A stretch of DNA of 64,000 bases from JANNMJ01 sp031397815 (GTDB lineage Bacteria; Bacteroidota; Bacteroidia; Cytophagales; Hymenobacteraceae): NCBI GenBank assembly GCA_031397815.1, contig JANNMJ010000196.1, forward strand, positions 3,723-67,722, read 5' to 3'. Each line of letters opens with the position of its first letter. The stretch's first letter is position 1. Under the pieces are notes generated by a model. The model had not been told where the DNA came from. It ran no database searches and saw only the letters and a list, made by a program, of their open reading frames with translations. A program made the translations under genes and the position numbers. Below, one piece after another: positions 42,363-51,216 of the stretch.

Positions 42363-43331
42363 ATGCCTGAACGCTCCCGCCCTTCGCGCCCCTCGTGGCA
42401 CCTGCCGACGTACCGGATTGGTCATTTTCTGAACCAGCCCGATAACCCGACCGGCTTCGCCATCACCTGTTTCAGTAAAATGGCGGAGCCGCAGGTGGAA
42501 GACCTGCACAAGCACACGTTTTACGAGATTATCTGGATTGAAGCGGGCGCTTGCCGTCAGCTCATCGATTATAAAGAATACGCCGTGACGCCGGGCACGC
42601 TGTTTTTCATCTCGCCCGGCCAAGTTCACCGGTTCGAGGAGTGGCAGCACGTATCCGGCGGGAGTATTTTATTTACCGAGGCGTTTTTTCTGTTGAATCA
42701 GCAGAATAAAGACGCGCTTTTTGAGCTGAGCTTTCTCGATAATGTGTACGCCAACCCGCTCGTGCGACCCGACGCGGCCAATTACCAAAGTATCCGGCAG
42801 TTGATTGCGCTTTTGCAGGATGAATACCGACGGCCGGATGCTTCGGCGCGGGTGGAGCAGGCACTGTTGCACGCCCTGCTCGGCCAGATTCAGCGGACAG
42901 TAGATATGGCGGAAGGCCGCTGCGGTCAGCCGCCCGCCGACCCTGCGCGCCCGGTCGCGGCGCCCGTGTTTTCGGCGGCGTACTTGGTGCTCTTCAAGAG
43001 GTTCAAGCTCCTGCTCGATGCCCATTACGCCGAGGCGCTCACGGCGGGCGCCTACGCCGACCGCCTCGCCGTGACGCCGCACCACCTCAACCACGTCGTG
43101 AAACGCATTGCGGGCACCACGGTGAGCGCGATGATACGCGCCCGCACCATCCTCGAAGCCAAGCGCCTCCTCACGTTCACCGACCTGAGCATGACCGAAG
43201 TAGCCGCGCAGCTCGGCATCTTCGACTCGTCGTATTTCGCCAAGCTCTTCCGCGCCGAAACCGGCCACGCACCACTCGCCTTCCGACAGACCATCTCCGA
43301 ATCGTACCGAAAAGAGTCTGTTTCGTCGTGA
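42363..43331 (+). CDS. AraC-family transcriptional regulator
   Basis: This 322-aa protein has a cupin-like sensor (HKHTFYEIIWIEAG, then TPGTLFFISPGQVHRF) and a C-terminal AraC HTH pair (ADRLAVTPHHLNHVVKRIAG; VAAQLGIFDSSYFAKLFRAE) at about residues 230-320. It is likely to regulate the SnoaL-like and SDR genes immediately downstream (context inference). Confidence 0.92.
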   Translation: MPERSRPSRPSWHLPTYRIGHFLNQPDNPTGFAITCFSKMAEPQVEDLHKHTFYEIIWIEAGACRQLIDYKEYAVTPGTLFFISPGQVHRFEEWQHVSGGSILFTEAFFLLNQQNKDALFELSFLDNVYANPLVRPDAANYQSIRQLIALLQDEYRRPDASARVEQALLHALLGQIQRTVDMAEGRCGQPPADPARPVAAPVFSAAYLVLFKRFKLLLDAHYAEALTAGAYADRLAVTPHHLNHVVKRIAGTTVSAMIRARTILEAKRLLTFTDLSMTEVAAQLGIFDSSYFAKLFRAETGHAPLAFRQTISESYRKESVSS

Positions 43332-43389
43332 CCGCGCGCCGGGGGGTGCCGTGACCTTTGTGTCATCATTTAACCCCCTAATTTTTCGG

Positions 43390-43743
43390 ATGACACAAGA
43401 ACAGATTGCGGCAACGCTCGACGAATTAATTGCGACCATGGCCGCTGGAAAAGCGATGGAAGCCTTCGATACTTTTTACCACGACGACCTCGAAAAAACC
43501 GACCTCGACGGCGTCACGCACTACGGGAAGGCCAAAAACCGGGAAGTTGGCGCCGAGCTGCTCTCGAAAGTGGTGGACGTTCGGGATTTTACGGCCGTCG
43601 GGAAAGTCGTGAAGGATAATCGGAGCTTTTTAATCTGGTCCCTCGACTTCGACCACGCCGATAATGGCCCCGTGAAAGTGGTGGAAGTAGCGATTCAGGA
43701 TTGGCAGGATGGTAAAATCATCCGCGAGCGGTATGTCGCTTAA
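43390..43743 (+). CDS. SnoaL-like / NTF2-fold small protein
   Basis: This 117-aa protein has the compact alpha+beta pattern of SnoaL/NTF2-like proteins: helix with TLDELIATMAAGKAMEAFDT, FYHDDLEKTDLDG, later WSLDFDH and a final strand QDGKIIRERYV. ATG 43390 precedes the first helix. GACCTTTG near 43352 may be part of its promoter. It ends 20 bp before the SDR start, suggesting an operon. Confidence 0.8.
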   Translation: MTQEQIAATLDELIATMAAGKAMEAFDTFYHDDLEKTDLDGVTHYGKAKNREVGAELLSKVVDVRDFTAVGKVVKDNRSFLIWSLDFDHADNGPVKVVEVAIQDWQDGKIIRERYVA

Positions 43744-43762
43744 CCCGACGACCGCGTCCGCA

Positions 43763-44608
43763 ATGACCCATCCGCAGCTCAAAATCTGGCTCATCACCGG
43801 CGTATCCAGCGGTTTGGGGCAGGCGCTCGCCGAAGCAGTGGTGGCGCAGGGCGATTTCGTGGTCGGCACCTTCCGCGAGGCCGGGGCGGCGACGGCGTTC
43901 ACGCGTCGGCATCAGCCCAACGCCCTCGGCCTCGTCCTCGATATCACCGACGCGCCTGCCACCGACGCGGCTTTCCGGCAAATCGAGCAGCAAATCGGCC
44001 GCCTCGACGTCCTCGTCAACAACGCCGGTTACGGCTTAGCGGGCGCCGTAGAGGAAACATCGGAAGCCGAAGCCCGCGCCTTATTCGAGGTGAATGTGTT
44101 CGGTCCGCTCCGCCTCACGCAGCACGCGCTGCCGCTTTTGCGGGCGCAGGGCAACGGGCAAATCGTGCAGATATCGTCGCACGCCGGTTTCAAGGCTTTC
44201 CCCGGATTCGGGCTTTACAGCGCCAGTAAATTCGCGTTGGAAGGCTTTTCCGAAGCCCTCGCCGACGAAGTAGCGCCGCACGGCATCCGCGTGATGATCG
44301 TGCAGCCCGGCCCCTTCCGGACCGAGTTCGCCGGGCGCAACTTCCGGCTCGCCACCACCCAATTACCGGCCTACGAAGCCACCGCAGGCGCTTTCCGCCA
44401 ACGAATGGCCGCCGTAAATGGTCAGCAGGAAGGCGACCCCGCCAAAGCCGCCCAAGCCATTCTAGCCGCAGTTTATGCAGAAACGCCCCCGCAACGCCTG
44501 CCGTTAGGTAAAATCGCGTTGAACACGATTCAAACGAAGCTCAACACCGTACAAAAAGCGCTGGATGCCGGGCGGGAAGTGGCGGCGAATGTGGTTTTTA
44601 ATTCCTGA
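43763..44608 (+). CDS. Short-chain dehydrogenase/reductase (SDR)
   Basis: This 281-aa SDR has the cofactor motif TGVSSGLG (residues about 11-18), NNAGYG, the catalytic Ser in QISSHAG and Y-x-x-x-K as YSASK. The length and the RTEFAGRN segment fit the classical SDR group acting on small carbonyls or alcohols with NAD(P)(H) (known). The substrate is not readable. Confidence 0.92.
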   Translation: MTHPQLKIWLITGVSSGLGQALAEAVVAQGDFVVGTFREAGAATAFTRRHQPNALGLVLDITDAPATDAAFRQIEQQIGRLDVLVNNAGYGLAGAVEETSEAEARALFEVNVFGPLRLTQHALPLLRAQGNGQIVQISSHAGFKAFPGFGLYSASKFALEGFSEALADEVAPHGIRVMIVQPGPFRTEFAGRNFRLATTQLPAYEATAGAFRQRMAAVNGQQEGDPAKAAQAILAAVYAETPPQRLPLGKIALNTIQTKLNTVQKALDAGREVAANVVFNS

Positions 44609-44680
44609 ATTTGTGGGGCTGAGTGATTGTTTTAATCATTCGGCCCCGCAAATCCATCACCACCGATACTGGGCGTGCTT

Positions 44681-44731
44681 AGGGACACCTATTGGCGTCC
44701 TGTTCAAGCAGAGGACGCCAATAGGCGTCCC
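44681..44731. repeat. AGGGACACCTATTGGCGTCC inverted repeat
   Basis: Two 20-bp arms with one bulge flank an 11-nt loop. It lies in the gap between convergent SDR and mobA-like genes and could terminate either; no T-run is present. Confidence 0.6.
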
Positions 44732-44775
44732 TACGAAGGCGTGCATCCATCCTGAAACCTAGCTCAGGAGCTTCC

Positions 44776-45921
44776 CTAACCTAACTCCCGCTCGGCCGCT
44801 TCGCGCTCTTCCGGCGTATTCACGTTGCGCAGCTCGGCGGGGGCGGGCGGCGTCAGTAGGGCCGTGTTGGAATTAATCAGGACTTTGCGCGGACACGAAT
44901 ATCCCTGCGCCAGAAATTGCAATAAAACGCCGTAGGCGCGCGGCTCCCAGAGGGCAATCAGCGGTTCGGGAAACTGGGTGGCGGGGTCGAGGAAAGCGGT
45001 GGCGAGGTGCTGCGGATGTCGGTTTTCGACTAAAAACCGAAGCGAATCGGCGCTCAGAAACGGCAAGTCACACGCTACTACGAGCCACGTAGCGTTTGGG
45101 TCGTGGCGGAACGCGGTGAGGATGCCACCCATCGGGCCGAGGTCGAGGAATTGGTCGGGGAGCGCCAGTAGGTGCGGCGGTAAATCGGTGAGCTGGTCGG
45201 GTTGGCCGGAAATGGCCACATCGGTGCAAAACGGCGCCAATAGGGCGGCGGCGTGGGCGCGCTGCTCAGTGGCGTGGTGATAGCGGAGACGGCTTTTGTC
45301 GGTCTGCATTCGCTGGCTGCGGCCGCCCGCCAACACCAGCCCGCGCACGGGTGTTTGGGCAGCGGCTTGCCACTGTTGTAACCACGCGGCGATGGCGTCG
45401 GTGGCGTGCAGCGGCAGCACCGGCACTGCCTGCGTGGCGGCGCCGAGGTGGTTTTTTACCACATCGGGCACGTCGGTTTCGCCGTCGCTGAGCAGTATTA
45501 GTTGCACATCGGTCAGCCGGTCGAGCTTCTTGTCGAGCGGCTTACGCGGGTCGATAATCACGATTTGCTGACGCGCTCGGAAGTGATTGCCGTTCACCAG
45601 CACCGCGCTCAGATGCGCCAATTGCGGCCGCTGGCCGAAGGGCGTAATCTCGGGCTGCGTGTCGAGGCGCCGGAAATGAATCTTGTCGGTTAGCTCGGCC
45701 CCGGCGCCGAGGGTGAGCAGCGAATCCGTTGGCGGCGCGCCATCGCCGGTGGCGTGGTCGGCGTCGACGTACCCAACCTGCGCGGTGGGCGCCAGCAGCG
45801 GCAGCAACCGCCCCACCAACTCCTTGATGACCCCGCACGGCGCGCCCAGAATCGCCAACTCTTGGCGGTGAAACTCGCCGACGTCGGGGCGCGTCAGGTA
45901 AGCGTGTTTTTGGTGGCTCAT
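44776..45921 (-). CDS. MobA-like molybdenum cofactor nucleotidyltransferase with N-terminal MobB-like domain
   Basis: This 381-aa protein is two domains. Residues 1-190 resemble MobB but the P-loop is degenerate (ILGAPCGVIKEL instead of G-x-x-x-x-G-K-S/T). From about 193 a MobA domain begins with the nucleotide motif LVLAGGRSQRMQTDKSRL, then DLGPMGGI and VACDLPFLS. MobA attaches GMP to molybdopterin (known). The degenerate P-loop suggests the first domain has lost GTPase activity or serves another role (inference). It lies downstream of moaC on the same strand. Confidence 0.85.
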   Translation of the reverse strand: MSHQKHAYLTRPDVGEFHRQELAILGAPCGVIKELVGRLLPLLAPTAQVGYVDADHATGDGAPPTDSLLTLGAGAELTDKIHFRRLDTQPEITPFGQRPQLAHLSAVLVNGNHFRARQQIVIIDPRKPLDKKLDRLTDVQLILLSDGETDVPDVVKNHLGAATQAVPVLPLHATDAIAAWLQQWQAAAQTPVRGLVLAGGRSQRMQTDKSRLRYHHATEQRAHAAALLAPFCTDVAISGQPDQLTDLPPHLLALPDQFLDLGPMGGILTAFRHDPNATWLVVACDLPFLSADSLRFLVENRHPQHLATAFLDPATQFPEPLIALWEPRAYGVLLQFLAQGYSCPRKVLINSNTALLTPPAPAELRNVNTPEEREAAERELG

Positions 45922-45953
45922 AAAAACGGGGGAAGGGTAGGGGAGAGGGGCTT

Positions 45954-46508
45954 TTAGGCGCCTTCGTACTGAAAATCGCGCTTACCGCCGGTCTTCCGAA
46001 TAAGGCGGGTTTCCTGAATGACGATGTTCGTCGATAAGGCCTTACACATATCGTACACCGTCAGGGCGGCGATGGTGGCGCCGGTCAGGGCCTCCATTTC
46101 CACGCCCGTCTTGCCCGTCACCACCGCCGTGCATTCGATGACGAGCGCATCGGGCAGCGCCGGGGTGATGCGAATCTGGCAATCGTCGAGGCCGAGCGGG
46201 TGGCAGAGCGGAATGAGGTGCGCCGTCTGTTTCGCCGCCATCACCCCCGCGATAATGGCCGTCTGAAACACGGGGCCTTTGCGGGTCGGCAGGTCGCCGT
46301 GCTGCACGAGGGCGAGTAAATCGGCGCCGAGCCACACGCGGCTGCGGGCCGTCGCTACGCGCCGTGAGGCCGCTTTTGCACTGACATCGACCATCGCGGG
46401 CTGCCCCGTCGCGGCGTCAATGTGGGTGAGGCGCGGCGTATCAGCAGCGTTTTCAGGAATTGCTTCAGACATCATTTCGGGCTTCGTTTCAGGCTTCGTT
46501 TCAGGCAT
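45954..46508 (-). CDS. moaC: Cyclic pyranopterin monophosphate synthase MoaC
   Basis: From LTHID onward the protein matches MoaC: MVDVSAK, GPVFQTAIIAGVMAAKQT, LIPLCHPLGLDDC, GKTGVEMEALTGA, VYDMCKALS, RKTGGKR. It rearranges MoaA product to cPMP (known). The start is uncertain: ATG 46508 gives an extra ETKPETKP repeat; ATG 46475 or 46472 would give about 172 residues, nearer to the family. It diverges from moeA with 64 bp between starts. Confidence 0.92.
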   Translation of the reverse strand: MPETKPETKPEMMSEAIPENAADTPRLTHIDAATGQPAMVDVSAKAASRRVATARSRVWLGADLLALVQHGDLPTRKGPVFQTAIIAGVMAAKQTAHLIPLCHPLGLDDCQIRITPALPDALVIECTAVVTGKTGVEMEALTGATIAALTVYDMCKALSTNIVIQETRLIRKTGGKRDFQYEGA

Positions 46509-46572
46509 CGGAGACGAACGGCGGTAAGTTGCGGCCCTGACCGCCGATCCGTACGCCCCATACGACGAAAGT

Positions 46573-47796
46573 ATGCTCACCGTCGAAGAAGCCGCCCACC
46601 GGGTGGCCGCCACTGCCCAGCCGCTCGCCCCGGAACCCGTGTCCCTGAACGAGGCCGCCGGGCGCACCCTCCACGAAACCCTGCGCGCCGACCGCCCCTT
46701 CCCGCCCTTCAACCGCGTGACGATGGACGGAATCGCGCTCGCGTTCGCCGCCCTTGCGGCCGGTCAAACCACGTTCGTCATCGAGCGCACCCAGCTCGCC
46801 GGACAGCCGCCGCAGCCGCTTCGTTCGCCCTCAACGGCCGCCGTCGAGATTATGACCGGCGCCGCCCTCCCGCCCGGCGCCGATACCGTGGTGCGGTACG
46901 AAGACCTCCACATTAGCCCCGGCCCCGACGGCCAACGGCACGCCACCGTGCTGGTGCCGCCCCCGGCAGCCGGGCACAACGTCCACCCGGTAGGGTCCGA
47001 TTGCGCCGTCGGCACGCCGCTGCTGCTGCCCGGCACGTGCCTCGGAGCGCCGGAAATGGCCGTTGTCGCCACCGTGGGGGCGCATACCGTGCAAGTGACC
47101 CGCCGCGCGCGGGTGGCCGTAGTGAGCACCGGCGACGAGCTGGTACCCGTCGAAAACACCCCGTTACCGCACCAAATCCGGCGCTCCAACGCCCTGATGC
47201 TCGCCGTAGCGGTGCGCGCGACGGGTGCCGCCGTCAGCACTTTCCATTTCCCCGACGACCCCGCCGCCCTCCGCATCGGCCTCCCCGCCCTCCTCACCGA
47301 CTACGATTTGCTCCTCCTGAGCGGCGGCGTTTCGAAAGGGAAAGCCGATTTCCTCCCCACCGCCCTCCGCGAAGCCGGTGCCGAGGAGATTTTCCACGAA
47401 GTGAGTCAGCGTCCCGGCAAGCCGCTCTGGTTCGGCCGAAAGCCGGGTGGCGCAGTAGTGTTCGGGCTGCCCGGCAACCCCGTCTCCACCTTCCTGACCT
47501 ACCACCGCTACGCCGCCCCGTGGCTGCGCACCGTGCAAGCGCCCCTTGCCGTAACGCCGCCGCCGCCCACCTTCGCCGCCCTCGCCGAAGACGTGCGTTT
47601 CAAGCCCGCGCTCACCTATTTCCTCTTAGTCCGCCTCGAATCCGGAGAAACCGACGGCATCCTGCGCGCCCACCCCGTCTTCCCTAACAGCTCCGGCGAT
47701 ATGACCAGCCTTTTACCGGCGCACGGATTTATGGAGCTACCGCTGGAGAGAGATTTTTTCAGGGAAGGGGAGGTGTGGAAGGTGTGGCGGTTTTGA
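46573..47796 (+). CDS. moeA: Molybdopterin molybdotransferase MoeA
   Basis: This 407-aa enzyme has the MoeA order: V-E-E-A near the start, PPFNRVTMDGIAL, IMTGAALPPGADTVV, VVSTGDEL, LLSGGVSKGKADF and GLPGNPVSTFL. It inserts molybdate into adenylylated molybdopterin (known). It is divergent from moaC. No mog or moaB gene is in the window. Confidence 0.95.
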   Translation: MLTVEEAAHRVAATAQPLAPEPVSLNEAAGRTLHETLRADRPFPPFNRVTMDGIALAFAALAAGQTTFVIERTQLAGQPPQPLRSPSTAAVEIMTGAALPPGADTVVRYEDLHISPGPDGQRHATVLVPPPAAGHNVHPVGSDCAVGTPLLLPGTCLGAPEMAVVATVGAHTVQVTRRARVAVVSTGDELVPVENTPLPHQIRRSNALMLAVAVRATGAAVSTFHFPDDPAALRIGLPALLTDYDLLLLSGGVSKGKADFLPTALREAGAEEIFHEVSQRPGKPLWFGRKPGGAVVFGLPGNPVSTFLTYHRYAAPWLRTVQAPLAVTPPPPTFAALAEDVRFKPALTYFLLVRLESGETDGILRAHPVFPNSSGDMTSLLPAHGFMELPLERDFFREGEVWKVWRF

Positions 47797-48061
47797 AGGG
47801 TCATTTATTTATTATTTTGGATAATAAGACTCGTGAATTAAATCCGTAGCAACGGTCAAAAATTGAAATACAAGCCCCAAACGGGTGGGCGCCACTAATA
47901 CTCTACTTCGTGATAAGGTGGCGCATGTGGTTGCGGCCCGCTCATCGGCTGGTGATGATTGAACGCCCCAGCGTCCACCAATTTTTAGACTTTTCCGTTA
48001 GGTAGCTATTGGAAGAAACCTAAAAGGCTATTGGCTGCTGAGCAAAACAGGAAGGCCCTGC

Positions 48062-49150
48062 CTAGCGCGGCCTGTTTCGGAGAGCATTTGCCTTGGTTTG
48101 GGCAAGACGAGCACACCACACCTCGCTAGTGTTAGTCCACTCCTGAGAAACGCTTGCGCTGTCTGCCAGCATAGCCAGAGTACGTCGGAAGTCCGGGCTG
48201 GCCTTGAACTCACGCTTCACCTCGTCGCTGAAACTCATGTCGGCCTTCTGGCGGATGCGCTTGCATTGGCCGTACCGTTCACCAACCAGTTCGACCCACT
48301 CAAAATGTCGGTCGAGCGCAGCCCGGCTGTTAGCGTAGGTGAGAACGGCCGAGTCGCTTCTGATTTGGTCGAGGAGTTGTTTGGCGTAAGCATTCGCTTT
48401 AGCTTGGCAGTTGCAGTAACGCCGGGCCAAATCAGTGCCGGTTGCACCCGCAGGAATCTTGTCCACCTCGTCAACAGCAAGCGGCTTTGGGGGCTCTGTC
48501 TGTTTGCCGCAGGTTGGGAACGAGGTGCTTACCGCAGCGATAACAGGACTTACCGTTCTACCGTTGGGGCTAACGTACTTGAACAGCAAGCCGACCCAAG
48601 CTCCTTTCAGCAACACCTGCTTTTCGTAGTAACCGGTATCAGCACCGAGTGCGCCGGAGATTACGTAAGAATCCTGGAACAGCTCTTTTTGGTACACAAG
48701 CCCTCGCTGGTTATATCTCCGAAAGGAGGCCCGGAAGGCAGCCTCGACACTCTCCCCCTCAATACGTGGTCTGCCCCAGGTGAGCATTTGTACACCGCCG
48801 TTTCGAGAGGTAAACTCCTGTCCATGACCGTTTGCTGATTCTCCTTGCGGTAGCAAGTACCCCGCTGGGTACTGGATGCAAAAGCCGAAGCGATCATTTT
48901 GGTAACGGTCTAGCCTAGACAGATCAACCGCTGGTGCCGCAACTGGTACGCTCGTCTGAACTCGTTGCGAGTCAAAAAGCTCATTGAAAAACCCTTTGGA
49001 TTCAGTGCTGTCTTTTTGCGCTGTCTGCTGTTGTTCCTTGTCGCCAGCCTCTCTACTGCGCTTTGCGGCTGAGGCTTTTTCATCGGTTGAGGTGCAGCTA
49101 AACGACAGGGTGAGCGTAAGGCAGCTCACGAAAAGGAGTGGGGCTCTCAT
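48062..49150 (-). CDS. Lipoprotein of unknown function
   Basis: This 362-aa protein has a lipobox (LTLSFSC), then a Lys/Glu-rich linker and RYQNDRFGFCIQYPAGYLLP, a pattern often seen in small Bacteroidetes secreted proteins. Paired cysteines occur in RRYCNCQAK and EVWCARL. No catalytic motif is recognised. It lies 31 bp downstream of the next lipoprotein gene on the same strand, so they may be one operon. The DNA is visibly less GC-rich than the Mo cluster. Confidence 0.75.
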   Translation of the reverse strand: MRAPLLFVSCLTLTLSFSCTSTDEKASAAKRSREAGDKEQQQTAQKDSTESKGFFNELFDSQRVQTSVPVAAPAVDLSRLDRYQNDRFGFCIQYPAGYLLPQGESANGHGQEFTSRNGGVQMLTWGRPRIEGESVEAAFRASFRRYNQRGLVYQKELFQDSYVISGALGADTGYYEKQVLLKGAWVGLLFKYVSPNGRTVSPVIAAVSTSFPTCGKQTEPPKPLAVDEVDKIPAGATGTDLARRYCNCQAKANAYAKQLLDQIRSDSAVLTYANSRAALDRHFEWVELVGERYGQCKRIRQKADMSFSDEVKREFKASPDFRRTLAMLADSASVSQEWTNTSEVWCARLAQTKANALRNRPR

Positions 49151-49181
49151 TTTGAGAAAGCAGGGTTAAAGTAACGGCCGC

Positions 49182-50768
49182 TCAACGACCAAAAGGCACG
49201 GGCATCGACACTTTTTTGGCAACTGGCTCACCGTTGGCCTTACCCGGCGACCATTTTGGGCCTTCTTGGATAACACGTATCGCTTCCTCATCACAGCCAG
49301 CCCCAAGGCCCTGCACCACACGGAAGTCGCTTAGCGAGCCATCCGGGTTGACTTGAAAATCGATCTGCACCTGTCCGCTGATCTTCTGGCGGGTAGCTTC
49401 ATCAGGCATCTTCGGTGCACTCGACAGGTAGCGGTAGTAGGCCCCGTATCCGCCTTCCGGCTCAGGACGGACAGACCTCGTGCTAGTCCTATACCGAACC
49501 GGTACTCCTGTTGAGTCAAGCGGTGAGAGTTGAGGGTTCATTTCTGATCGGACTTTGTGGGTCCACCAAGTCATTGTTGTGTAACCTGGCTTCGCGGCAT
49601 TCAACTCTTGGTTTTCGCCTACCGGGATGTACATCACGTACCTTCCATCGTTCCCTGTCTGCGTTTGATACTGCGTGCCCACTAGTCGCACCACAACACT
49701 TGATATAGGCTCGTTCAAATCGGTGGTCACCCGCCCCCAGATTCGTTGTGTGCCGACTGCTTGTTCGTCGTTCACGCTTTCCGGCTGAGCTTGGCCGTTA
49801 GCCTCAGAGACAGAGTTAATGGGTTCTCCTGCGTCATTTAGGGTGACCAACTCCCAAGTACCGCCAGCAAGACGCAATTCAAGGCGACGTCTACCATTCG
49901 GCCCGGTGACGCGCCCTTGATTTCCTGCGTCCAATCGAAGTGTCTCTCCCTCTGCAAGGTCCACGGGTACCGCCACCCGACTGTAGCGCCCGCTCGGTAA
50001 GCCTTGACAAAAGTTTACCCGCTGTACTTCCGCACAACCAATGCAGTGAGCAAGCGAGTAGGTCACTACGCCATCAATGATGTGGTCGGAGTTGACATCC
50101 ATGAAGTTTACCCGGATGGTGCGCCGTTGGATGAATAACTGCTGGTCAGGCTCGTCCAACTCGCCCCGGTCAGCCGCTTTCATCAGCGTTATACCAAGAG
50201 CCGTGTCGTCCATGTCGGGATCGTACTCATCCGTCATCACAGTGGTATTGCCCTCTCCAAGCGTTGAACCTTCTGGCGCCATTGTGGCGGGTGCATTAGG
50301 GCCGCTGTAATGGTCTACCAACAACTCAGCAGCCGTAGGGCTTCTTGAGCCTTGGTAGTCGCAATCGACCGCCTTGAAGATGTTGGGTTGGTCGGACTTG
50401 AAGCGGTCACCCGGAAAGGCAGAGAACGTAATCTTGACGGGATGGCCAGCCACTGTCACGTTCTGCCACACCACATCAATCCTCATCTCCAGATTGGTGT
50501 AGAGTGTTGCCTTGTCCACCGTGTAGTCCGATTTGCTCTCCGCAAAACCAGCCGGAATGTCGCCTATCTGGGCGGTTTCGCCTCGCGCCTTCATCTCGCT
50601 CCAAGTCGATCCTGACTCACCATCTCCCCAACCCACTTTGAGGTCGTCGTACGATCTCTTTTCCTCGCAGTAGGCAATCAACTCGTCGCAAGTCGAAAAG
50701 CTGGTCTTAGTCCCGGAAGAGCATCCTGTGAGCAAGCAACAGAGCAGCAAAGGGAATAGATTCTTCAT
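49182..50768 (-). CDS. Lipoprotein with regulatory and TonB C-terminal domains
   Basis: This 528-aa protein has a lipobox (LLTGCSS). Residues about 30-290 are unrecognised, with a CIGCAEV motif. Residues about 340-400 resemble a carboxypeptidase regulatory-like domain (IWGRVTTDLNEPISSVVVRL ... GRYVMYIPVG). The last 90 residues resemble the TonB C-terminal domain (GQVQIDFQVNPDGSLSD, DEEAIRVIQEGPKWSPGK). TonB normally spans the inner membrane; here the domain is attached to a lipid anchor. The function is unknown. Confidence 0.75.
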   Translation of the reverse strand: MKNLFPLLLCCLLTGCSSGTKTSFSTCDELIAYCEEKRSYDDLKVGWGDGESGSTWSEMKARGETAQIGDIPAGFAESKSDYTVDKATLYTNLEMRIDVVWQNVTVAGHPVKITFSAFPGDRFKSDQPNIFKAVDCDYQGSRSPTAAELLVDHYSGPNAPATMAPEGSTLGEGNTTVMTDEYDPDMDDTALGITLMKAADRGELDEPDQQLFIQRRTIRVNFMDVNSDHIIDGVVTYSLAHCIGCAEVQRVNFCQGLPSGRYSRVAVPVDLAEGETLRLDAGNQGRVTGPNGRRRLELRLAGGTWELVTLNDAGEPINSVSEANGQAQPESVNDEQAVGTQRIWGRVTTDLNEPISSVVVRLVGTQYQTQTGNDGRYVMYIPVGENQELNAAKPGYTTMTWWTHKVRSEMNPQLSPLDSTGVPVRYRTSTRSVRPEPEGGYGAYYRYLSSAPKMPDEATRQKISGQVQIDFQVNPDGSLSDFRVVQGLGAGCDEEAIRVIQEGPKWSPGKANGEPVAKKVSMPVPFGR

Positions 50769-50945
50769 CAGAATTTGGGAAAGCGCAGAAAGGTATAGCC
50801 AACGCGCGAACTTGGACAGCTACCTGACTTGAGCACGAGTACTGCAAAGACGCCCCTAATGCTCCGCCGCCAAATGTAGAAAAGGTTTCGCACAAGGCCC
50901 GTATTTGAGGCCATCAGCCTGTAGGGCCGTGGGGAGCTTGCCGCC

Positions 50946-51179
50946 TTGAAAAACTCGGCGGTCATTCAGGCGTTCGGCCAACACCTACGGGCGCTGCGAG
51001 AAGCGCGCGGGTGGAGCCAACAGGCGCTTGGAGACTACGCCAACGTGGCGAAAGCTACGATTCAGCGAATCGAGCACGGCCATTCGGCTCCTTCCCTTGA
51101 TGTCTTGGTGAGTCTGGCGGACGCGCTGGGGCTGCCGCTACCGGAGCTACTAACGCTGGGAAAGTCCGCCTCAGCCTAA
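50946..51179 (+). CDS. XRE-family helix-turn-helix regulator
   Basis: This 77-aa protein is a single HTH_3 domain (LRALREARGWSQQALGDYAN, VAKATIQRIEHGHSAPSLDV) starting at TTG 50946. It converges on the DUF3037 gene with 37 bp between stops. Its place beside a HipA-like kinase resembles HipB-type partners (inference). Confidence 0.85.
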   Translation: MKNSAVIQAFGQHLRALREARGWSQQALGDYANVAKATIQRIEHGHSAPSLDVLVSLADALGLPLPELLTLGKSASA

Positions 51180-51182
51180 AAC

Positions 51183-51215
51183 AAAAACGCCACCCCAGTT
51201 AGAGGCGGCGTTTTT
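51183..51215. terminator. Bidirectional terminator
   Basis: AAAAACGCC.CC / GG.GGCGTTTTT stem between the convergent XRE and DUF3037 genes, with T-runs on both strands. Confidence 0.85.
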
Positions 51216-51216
51216 C

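Noticed and set aside
47797..48061. Possible gene in the gap after moeA
   Set aside because: The gap is AT-rich without an open frame of interest or repeat; nothing could be supported.
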